Shown in pieces: positions 1 through 5,634 of a stretch of DNA of 6,393 nucleotides. The notes below the pieces were generated by a model, which saw nothing but the letters and a program-made list of their open reading frames with translations, was not told the DNA's origin and did not search any database. The position numbers and the translations under genes are program-made. Each line of letters starts with the position of its first letter. Position 1 is the stretch's first letter. Source of the DNA: an uncultured Pseudomonadota bacterium (GTDB lineage: Bacteria > Bdellovibrionota_B > Oligoflexia > Oligoflexales > CAILAO01); contig CAILAO010000160.1 in assembly GCA_903832105.1 (NCBI GenBank), forward strand, positions 1 through 6,393, given 5' to 3'.

Positions 1-32
1 ATTGATATCAAAGGCTCACATGCCGCTTTTTT

Positions 33-41
33 TGATATAAC
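33..41 (+). promoter_or_regulatory. Possible extended -10 promoter element
   Basis: TGATATAAC matches the sigma-70 extended -10 pattern TGnTATAAT at all but the last position. No good -35 box lies at the usual 16-18 bp spacing, which is tolerated in extended -10 promoters. Transcription would start near 48, leaving a very short leader that barely includes the ribosome-binding site, so this is a tentative call. Confidence 0.25.
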
Positions 42-47
42 CAAATT

Positions 48-52
48 AGAGG
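48..52 (+). promoter_or_regulatory. Ribosome-binding site for the SIS-domain gene
   Basis: AGAGG lies 8 nt before the ATG at 61, which is near-ideal Shine-Dalgarno spacing. This is the main reason for choosing the ATG at 61 although the reading frame stays open upstream. Confidence 0.6.
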
Positions 53-60
53 TTTGCCCT

Positions 61-1608
61 ATGCACCGCAAGCGAGCTGAGGAGTTTTTAAAGGAATCCG
101 CCTCGTTCCGTTTAGGCGACCTTCCAACGGAAGGAAGTCATCCCAAAACCAAGGAGCTTTCAAAATGGGCACAGGCTGGCTCCCCGGAGGAACTTATTCC
201 GGTCATTTCGCTTTTAAAAGACATTGATCATGACGCACTGACCATTCTGCATAGCAAAGCTCCTCTGTTTGAAACGATGAGAAAAGACATTAAGAGCACA
301 CTTGAGAAAGGTCACAAGATATATTTTTGCGGGTGCGGCGCCACAGGAAGACTCTCTCTCAGCCTTGAATTTCTCTGGAGAAAAGAAAGATCGTCTCACG
401 CTGATCGTGTGGTGGGACTTATGGCTGGCGGGGACGTCGCGCTCGTCAAAGCTATCGAGGGTTTTGAAGATTTTCCGGACTATGGCGCAAGGCACCTCCT
501 GGAATTAGGCTTTTCGGATGGAGATCTCCTGATCAGCACGACAGAAGGCGGCGAGACGCCTTATGTGATCGGAGCGACAGAAAAAGGCTCAGAAGTCTCC
601 AAACAATCACCCTATTTTGTCTACTGCAACCCTGACGATGTCCTATGCGCGAAAGTGGATCGCTCGCGTCGCGTCATTCAAAATCCAAAAATCAAAAAGA
701 TCAGCCTCCCGATCGGCCCCATGGCCCTCTCAGGCAGCACGAGACTCCAAGCATGCACAGTCATGATGCTTGGAGTGGGACTAGCCCTCCTAAACTACGA
801 TACCGCTGAACCCATTGCTGCGGGCATTCGCTCATTCCAAGATCTTCTGAAGAAAACAGATTTAAGCTTTCTTGGATCTTTTGTGTTTGACGAGTCCGAT
901 TTATATAAACGCGGTTCACATGTTTTGTATGTCACTGATGAATTTGGGATCACGGTCTTTACCGACACGACAGAACGCGCACCGACCTTTAGTCTTATTC
1001 CTTTTGAGAACGAGAAAGATCAACCAGTGAATCCAGCCCTGTGCTTTTTATCGCTCACCCACGCAAACTCCGTCGAAGATGCTTGGCAAAAACTCTTCGG
1101 TCGCCCCCCTCGCCCCCTTGAGTGGCGCGAAGCAAAGGGACTCGCTGGCCAAGGTCGTTTGCTAGGTTATGACTTTAGTCTCTTCGCAGAAAAGAGAAGA
1201 TTTGATCCCACGTCACATCTCAAATATCAAAAATTTTCCATTCTCCGAAGCGAACAAAATAGCCACGAACTAGTCCTCGCTCTTTCTCCTTATAGACATA
1301 ACTTATCTTTACAAAACGCATCTCCCCTCTTCGAGCATTTGCTCCTCAAAGTTCTTCTCAATATCCACTCTCTTCTCGTGATGGGGCGTCTCGGGCGTTA
1401 TCAGGGAAACGTCATGACTTGGGTCAAACCCAGCAATAAAAAACTGATCGATCGATCGATCAGATATGTGTCTCTTCTACTCAAAAACGAAGGCATTGCA
1501 CGTTTTTCATACGACGACATAGCCTATCAACTTTTTGCTGAAATCGAACGACTAAAAGACAACGAGTCAGTCGTGCTTAAGACTTTTCATAGTCTGCATA
1601 AAATTTAA
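61..1608 (+). CDS. Two-SIS-domain MurQ/GKRP-like sugar-phosphate protein
   Basis: This 515-residue protein is related to MurQ, the cytoplasmic etherase that cleaves N-acetylmuramic acid 6-phosphate. MurQ-like landmarks appear in order: TEGSHPKT (24-31), the sugar-phosphate loop GCGATGRL (91-98), VVGLMAGG (117-124), AIEGFED (131-137), ETPYVIGA (165-172), CNP (189-191), ALSGSTRL (222-229), and near the C-terminus GRLGRYQGNVM (442-452) followed by SNKKLIDR (458-465). MurQ is about 300 residues long. Here roughly 180 residues (about 245-425) separate the last two blocks, and a stretch KRGSHVLYVTDEFG (283-296) resembles a second SIS core. That interrupted layout is the one found in glucokinase regulatory protein. 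The second MurQ catalytic glutamate has a counterpart (Glu133). The first does not align cleanly: the nearest is Glu103, two residues off. Etherase activity is therefore uncertain, and sensing or regulation by a sugar phosphate is an alternative. The start at 61 has a good ribosome-binding site. Confidence 0.8.
   Translation: MHRKRAEEFLKESASFRLGDLPTEGSHPKTKELSKWAQAGSPEELIPVISLLKDIDHDALTILHSKAPLFETMRKDIKSTLEKGHKIYFCGCGATGRLSLSLEFLWRKERSSHADRVVGLMAGGDVALVKAIEGFEDFPDYGARHLLELGFSDGDLLISTTEGGETPYVIGATEKGSEVSKQSPYFVYCNPDDVLCAKVDRSRRVIQNPKIKKISLPIGPMALSGSTRLQACTVMMLGVGLALLNYDTAEPIAAGIRSFQDLLKKTDLSFLGSFVFDESDLYKRGSHVLYVTDEFGITVFTDTTERAPTFSLIPFENEKDQPVNPALCFLSLTHANSVEDAWQKLFGRPPRPLEWREAKGLAGQGRLLGYDFSLFAEKRRFDPTSHLKYQKFSILRSEQNSHELVLALSPYRHNLSLQNASPLFEHLLLKVLLNIHSLLVMGRLGRYQGNVMTWVKPSNKKLIDRSIRYVSLLLKNEGIARFSYDDIAYQLFAEIERLKDNESVVLKTFHSLHKI
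744..776. repeat. 11-bp perfect inverted repeat inside the SIS-domain gene
   Basis: ACTCCAAGCAT (744-754) and ATGCTTGGAGT (766-776) are exact reverse complements separated by 11 nt. The repeat covers codons 228-239, directly after the GSTR motif. In mRNA it would form a stable hairpin. No T-run follows, so it does not look like an intrinsic terminator. Confidence 0.7.
1444..1463. repeat. 20-bp perfect palindrome made of tandem GATC units
   Basis: Four tandem GATC units (1446-1461) are flanked by CT and AG, so the whole 20-bp stretch is its own reverse complement. It encodes residues 462-468 (LIDRSIR) of the SIS-domain protein. A 4-bp tandem repeat within a gene can slip and shift the frame, and four adjacent GATC sites could be heavily methylated if a Dam-type enzyme is present. 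Both consequences are inferences. Confidence 0.8.
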
Positions 1609-1615
1609 GACATTA

Positions 1616-4054
1616 TTAAATGTGGTGCGAACCATTCGAGTATGATTTATTCCAAAACTCCTCTAAATCACTCAATATCCTTCGCGAAACAAGCTCTTGA
1701 ATAGACTCATCATACCAGTCTGAGGGAAGCGCCTTCACATAAGCATCTTCGACAAAGCGTCGATCCATCATCACAATAACGCCACGATCAGTCTCGGAAC
1801 GAATAACGCGACCTGCTGCCTGGACTGCCTTGGCCATGGCGGGATAGGTGTAGGCATAGTCAAATCCTTGCCCATAATGCTTTTCGTAATATTCTCTGAG
1901 ATACTCTCGCTCTTGATCATACTTTGGAAGAGGCGGGCCGATAATCATCGCCCCAATCAGCATCCGCCCCGGATAGTCAATACCCTCAGCCAGAACACCC
2001 CCCTGAACAGCCATGACAAGGATTTCTTCTTGACCTTGTTCCAGAGCTTCAAGAAGACCGTTGACATCTGCGGATGACATCCCCGGCATCTGGCGAACAA
2101 TCTTTTGGGTCTTTGGCTTAATAAAGGGCTCTGTTTCATTCAAAAATTCAAAACTCGGAAAAAACGCGAAATAGTTGCCCCTTTTTATATCTACGATCCG
2201 CGTAATAGCTTCACCGATCTTGCCATAATTCTGCACTCGATCGCGATACTTTGTTGAAACTTGTGGAATTAAAATGATCTTGCGATGGTCTTTAGGAAAT
2301 GGCGACCCGAATTCTGCCGTCTCAAGAAAATCCTCGTCAAATCCCGTAAGCCTCGCATAAAACGAAAACGGTTTCAGCGTTGCCGAAAACGCTACGACAT
2401 TTGCAAAATCTTCATACCGGGGAGCTAAAAAACTCGACGGATCACAGCAAGTTATCTTGACGATCGCACCTGTCGGATGGCTCTGATAGGTAACAAAAAA
2501 CTCGTCTCCCTCAAAATCAAGCACAGAGCAGAATTGAGACCAGTAATTTGCAAGTTCACACACAGGATCACGCTCTTTAATCTCTTTAGTCTCCTGCATG
2601 TACCTAAGTAGAAAACTATTAACTTCGGTTTCAACATCCCGATACTTTTGTCTATCGAGCGTAATTTTGACCGCTCGCGATTTCACCGAGCAACGCGAAG
2701 ATGTTGTGTCCGATGGAGCCGATGATCTGACGGTCTCAATACAAAGATCAGCAATATTCAGCCCGCCTTCTTTTAACTCGGGATCGAGAATCTCCATACG
2801 CAACATAAGTTCTTGAAGCACTGCGCAGGAAAGAGCTGGCGAGTAGTACTCCATCGCCCTGACATAAAGATTATGAGCTTCATCAATAATAAGATTAGGA
2901 TTTTCTTCCCGAACACTAAAACCTGCCTCAAGACGCTGCAAGGCTGATATCGGAGCAAAAACATAGTTATAATCACAAATCACCACATCGACTTTTGAAA
3001 CCACGTCAAGCGAAAGCTCAAAAGGACAAATCTCATACTTTTTTGCGCATCGAACGAATTCACTCGCGTTTAGCTTGGAGCGCCTCGATAACTTTTCCAA
3101 AAGTTGGTGCTCATAGACTTTACCATAGTAGTTTTGAGCATACTCGCAATATGACGGATCACAGATCGGCTCTGGTTTCTGACAAATTTTCCTCTTAGCT
3201 GTTATCGTAAGACTATTCATCGAAACTCCGGTGTCCTGAAATCTCTTCACCGCGTCTTCTGCAATCAAATGCTGGGAGTTTTTGGGTGTCACATAAATCG
3301 TCTGTCTACCCCGGCTCAGCGCTTCCTTAACCACAGGAAACATAACCCCAACGGTCTTTCCTAAACCGGTCGGTGCCTGAATCATCATCTGTGTTCCATC
3401 CGTAATATGATCTTCGATGGTTTGGATCAGTTCACTCTGCCCAGGTCTCGACATCTCGAAAGGGAACCCCATCAGCCCTGCTAGTTTTACCCGTTTTTTT
3501 CTTCTTTTTTCGATCTCCCTCGCCTCTCTAACGAGTTCACCGAGCCTCTGATCAAGCCATAATTCATACTCGCCAGCATCAAAATCCACCTTTAAAACGT
3601 GCTCTTTCAGATCTTTCATCGAAATGACAACCAACTGACAGCGCAATTTATCGCCCGAAATTTTATGAAACATATAGGCGTAGGTTTTTAGCTGCAAAAT
3701 ATACGGGTGATCATCTTCACCCTTCAACTTTTCAACAAGCTTTTGTGCGTTGAACGATGTCTTAAATTCTTCGATAAGAATCGAATCAGATTCAACAAGA
3801 CCATCGATACGGCCGCTTACTTGAAATACATAGCCATCTTTTTTAAAAACTTGAGAACAAGGAACTTCACTCTTATAGTTTTTAAAAATCCCCCTTCTTT
3901 TTTCGGCAACGACTCCATGTATCTCAACGCCAAATTGAGGCATAGGCCCATATCCCGAATGTGCCTCAATGCTGCCCCGTCTTGGAATGGGGAGTGCAAA
4001 ATCCTTTACGGCCAGCTTGATAGCAGCATTTTTTGAGCTTTTTTTGGGGCTCAT
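1616..4054 (-). CDS. PD-(D/E)XK nuclease fused to XPD/DinG-like Fe-S helicase
   Basis: This 812-residue protein is predicted to unwind and probably cut DNA in the cytoplasm. The N-terminal part (about 40-150) looks like a RecB/Cas4-type nuclease: FGVEIHG with a candidate metal-binding histidine (His46), GRID (81-84), EEFK (95-98) and QLKTYAY (121-127). A superfamily 2 helicase of the Rad3/XPD/DinG group follows. Its motifs are Walker A APTGLGKT (227-234), DEAH (391-394), SATL (557-560), GGVLAEGIDYPG (685-696) and QAAGRVIRS (745-753). Cys291, Cys298, Cys303 and Cys343, between Walker A and DEAH, fit an iron-sulfur cluster; Cys336 is a less likely ligand. The nuclease domain lacks the C-terminal cysteine trio of Cas4/AddB-type enzymes. 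The ATG overlaps the stop of the upstream gene as ATGA, and the ribosome-binding site is weak, so translational coupling is likely. Roles in repair, recombination or anti-phage defence are all possible. The family call is firm; the cellular role is not. Confidence 0.9.
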   Translation of the reverse strand: MSPKKSSKNAAIKLAVKDFALPIPRRGSIEAHSGYGPMPQFGVEIHGVVAEKRRGIFKNYKSEVPCSQVFKKDGYVFQVSGRIDGLVESDSILIEEFKTSFNAQKLVEKLKGEDDHPYILQLKTYAYMFHKISGDKLRCQLVVISMKDLKEHVLKVDFDAGEYELWLDQRLGELVREAREIEKRRKKRVKLAGLMGFPFEMSRPGQSELIQTIEDHITDGTQMMIQAPTGLGKTVGVMFPVVKEALSRGRQTIYVTPKNSQHLIAEDAVKRFQDTGVSMNSLTITAKRKICQKPEPICDPSYCEYAQNYYGKVYEHQLLEKLSRRSKLNASEFVRCAKKYEICPFELSLDVVSKVDVVICDYNYVFAPISALQRLEAGFSVREENPNLIIDEAHNLYVRAMEYYSPALSCAVLQELMLRMEILDPELKEGGLNIADLCIETVRSSAPSDTTSSRCSVKSRAVKITLDRQKYRDVETEVNSFLLRYMQETKEIKERDPVCELANYWSQFCSVLDFEGDEFFVTYQSHPTGAIVKITCCDPSSFLAPRYEDFANVVAFSATLKPFSFYARLTGFDEDFLETAEFGSPFPKDHRKIILIPQVSTKYRDRVQNYGKIGEAITRIVDIKRGNYFAFFPSFEFLNETEPFIKPKTQKIVRQMPGMSSADVNGLLEALEQGQEEILVMAVQGGVLAEGIDYPGRMLIGAMIIGPPLPKYDQEREYLREYYEKHYGQGFDYAYTYPAMAKAVQAAGRVIRSETDRGVIVMMDRRFVEDAYVKALPSDWYDESIQELVSRRILSDLEEFWNKSYSNGSHHI

Positions 4055-4821
4055 AAAACAAAAATTCCAGTCGGCTCATATCGTTTTGCGACGTGCAACT
4101 CAAATTCTTGTCCAACAATTTCGCGATGCGTCTTTAGCGCTAAATCCGGATGATTATTTTCTTCAGAAAGATGCGCAAGACAAGCCCACTTGAGGCGTCC
4201 GCCAGAAAAAGACTCTCGCAGCAGCTTGGCGGCTTCGTAATTTGAAATGTGACCGCCACGCCCTTCAATCCTCTTCTTAAGATTCCAGGGATAAGATCCC
4301 GTCCAAAGCATCTTGGGATCATAGTTACTTTCGAGAAACACCCCGTCCAGGGACCCCATGACCTGATCTAACCCATCAAAAACACACCCAAGATCTGTCA
4401 TGATCCCTAGCCGTTTCAGACCGTTATCAACGACAAAAATAACTCCGTCGTGGGCATCATGAGTCGTCGGAATCGTTTCTATAGAGACCGATCCAAACTC
4501 AATCCTTTCACCAGCCTTGAAATACCGAACGTCCTGAAGGTTACCCATCGTTCCGTATGCCATCGCAGCTTGCAAGGTCTTCTGCGTAATATAAATCGGC
4601 ATCCCAAACTTACGCTGGTAAATACCCATGCATCGAACATGATCCGAATGGTCGTGAGAAATGATCAGGCCATCAATATCAAAAAGACTTTTCCCAAACG
4701 CATCGAGCCTTTGCTGCAACTGCTTTCCGCTCACTCCAGCGTCAAATAGGAGCTTAACCCCGTTCGTTTCGACATAAACCGAGTTTCCGTTACTCCCCGA
4801 TTGAATGGAAATGAGCTGCAT
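4051..4821 (-). CDS. YycJ/WalJ-type metallo-beta-lactamase-fold hydrolase
   Basis: This 256-residue cytoplasmic metal-dependent hydrolase has the full ligand set of the fold: SHDHSDH (55-61), His121 in PTTHDAHDG, Asp143 in MTDLG and His217 in LAHLSEENNHP. The N-terminal SGSNGNS (8-14) and the blocks LESNYD (163-168) and GRGGHISNYEAA (187-198) are typical of the YycJ/WalJ branch. Members of that branch have been described as single-domain phosphodiesterases or DNA exonucleases and linked to mutation avoidance in Bacillus. Length is normal for the family and no catalytic residue is missing. The gene starts 3 nt after the stop of the beta-barrel gene and overlaps the helicase gene by 4 nt, so its expression should be tied to both. 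Starting at this ATG places SGSNGN near residue 8, as the family expects, although the ribosome-binding site is poor. Nuclease activity and substrate are inferred, not visible. Confidence 0.88.
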   Translation of the reverse strand: MQLISIQSGSNGNSVYVETNGVKLLFDAGVSGKQLQQRLDAFGKSLFDIDGLIISHDHSDHVRCMGIYQRKFGMPIYITQKTLQAAMAYGTMGNLQDVRYFKAGERIEFGSVSIETIPTTHDAHDGVIFVVDNGLKRLGIMTDLGCVFDGLDQVMGSLDGVFLESNYDPKMLWTGSYPWNLKKRIEGRGGHISNYEAAKLLRESFSGGRLKWACLAHLSEENNHPDLALKTHREIVGQEFELHVAKRYEPTGIFVL

Positions 4822-4824
4822 CTC

Positions 4825-5634
4825 TTAGAACCCCAAAAAAGCGTTCAACGATACTAAAAGTGAATACCCTTTGAGCGGCCCCTTTTCCGATATCTTCTTG
4901 GGTTCAAACTGCTCGGTCACGTCACCCCTCTTGTCATAATGCGCTTGGTAAGAAGCAAGAAGCGGAATCGCAACGCCTACCGTCATGACGTACCCTTCGA
5001 GTCTCGTCGCTAAAAGATCCGGAGTGTTGCCCTTCGGTCTGGCTCCCTTTAGCCAGGCAAAAAACAAGGCGGGCGTCACGGAAAAACTCGTCACGCGCAT
5101 GATATAATTATCGATCAAATTACTATTCTCGGGATCCGCAGGGTTCGTCGTCTCTTTCCTATTACGCCCCACAGAACGGCCCACAACGTCGGCATAGTTT
5201 AAACCTACGGCAAACCCATAGCTCCCCTCAGAACTTCTGAGGTCCAGCGTCTGAGCGCTGGTTCCCCACCAATACGATAAGCCGGTCCCCACATAATCAA
5301 CATTGAGCTGTTTATCTCTCGTCGGTTCATAGGGACCAAGCAAAATATCCAGCATCCCATTCATGTACCAGCTTTTTGCGATATATCCACCGCCAAGGCC
5401 GATTTTCACTCCGTTGCCTACAAGTTCATTATCGTTATCCGCTTTCAGAATATAGCGAATTCCATCGATCGCGATACTGACAACGCTGTTTTTCATTTCT
5501 TGGTTCTTCGAAGAATCCGACTCAATTTTAGGTGGTTCTATCACGAGGGGTGCCGCTGATTGTGACAAGGCAGGCACGGAGGTCATACATAAAACAAGAA
5601 GTCCAATAAAAAAAACTTTCAATTTATTCTTCAC
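4825..5634 (-). CDS. Sec-exported putative outer-membrane beta-barrel protein
   Basis: I do not recognise the family of this 269-residue protein. A classical signal peptide is visible: positively charged KNKLK, a hydrophobic core (7-20) and likely cleavage after ALS (22-24). Cys16 is not in a proper lipobox, so this is probably not a lipoprotein. A linker (25-50) rich in Pro, Ser and acidic residues follows. The remainder has short alternating, glycine- and aromatic-rich strands, for example 75-83, 86-99, 112-123, 138-146, 176-195 and 210-228. It ends in LNAFLGF, and a terminal phenylalanine is a common sorting signal for the BAM machinery in outer-membrane proteins. The start codon is GTG, overlapping the tatC stop as GTGA, and no strong ribosome-binding site precedes it. 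It fits because the next codons encode the signal peptide. A small porin-like or structural barrel is plausible; the function is unknown. Confidence 0.75.
   Translation of the reverse strand: MKNKLKVFFIGLLVLCMTSVPALSQSAAPLVIEPPKIESDSSKNQEMKNSVVSIAIDGIRYILKADNDNELVGNGVKIGLGGGYIAKSWYMNGMLDILLGPYEPTRDKQLNVDYVGTGLSYWWGTSAQTLDLRSSEGSYGFAVGLNYADVVGRSVGRNRKETTNPADPENSNLIDNYIMRVTSFSVTPALFFAWLKGARPKGNTPDLLATRLEGYVMTVGVAIPLLASYQAHYDKRGDVTEQFEPKKISEKGPLKGYSLLVSLNAFLGF
5226..5261. repeat. Two adjacent perfect inverted repeats in the beta-barrel gene
   Basis: The first repeat, CCTCAGAA / TTCTGAGG, has 8-bp arms around a single base (5226-5242). After one base comes a second, CCAGCG / CGCTGG, with 6-bp arms and a 6-nt loop (5244-5261). 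TCTGAG recurs at 5236-5241 and in the second loop at 5250-5255. Together they cover codons 125-137 and would give back-to-back hairpins in mRNA. There is no adjacent T-run, so they are not an intrinsic terminator. Confidence 0.65.

Larger units (their letters stand above)
1..60 (+). other. Leader upstream of the SIS-domain gene
   Basis: This short leader precedes the first gene. The frame used by that gene stays open to the left edge with no stop, so a longer N-terminus cannot be excluded from this window. A second frame closes with TAA at 38-40 and could be the last dozen codons of an upstream gene, but too little is visible to call it. TTGATAT occurs at 2-8, inside the perfect palindrome TTGATATCAA (2-11), and again at 32-38. 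As a result ATATCAAA (5-12) and TTTGATAT (31-38) form an 8-bp inverted repeat with an 18-nt loop. It could be an operator-like pair or a leader hairpin; neither is demonstrated. Confidence 0.35.

Noticed and set aside
13..33. Intrinsic terminator of an upstream gene (GGC...GCC followed by seven T)
   Set aside because: The stem is only 3 bp, too short for a convincing terminator despite the T-run.
214..495. 93-codon minus-strand reading frame
   Set aside because: It is antisense to the SIS-domain gene across its conserved sugar-phosphate loop; nothing supports it as a gene.
1603..1623. Bidirectional terminator between the convergent genes
   Set aside because: Only weak A/T stems are present (ATTTAA/TTAAAT or ACATT/AATGT), with no GC-rich stem or proper T-run, so no terminator is called.
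3707..4036. 109-codon plus-strand reading frame
   Set aside because: It lies wholly antisense to the nuclease domain of the helicase gene, has no recognisable motif or ribosome-binding site, and is best explained as a shadow.
4029..4045. Programmed frameshift at A-runs near the helicase start
   Set aside because: Runs of six and seven A occur in the coding strand, but the frame is intact and no alternative product or stimulatory structure is evident.
4450..4749. 99-codon plus-strand reading frame
   Set aside because: It is antisense to the metal-binding region of the MBL-fold gene, with low-complexity basic composition and no family features.
4825..5634. Lipoprotein, based on Cys16 in the signal sequence
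   Set aside because: The preceding residues are Leu-Val-Leu, lacking the small residue required before the lipobox cysteine, and a better signal peptidase I site follows at ALS.
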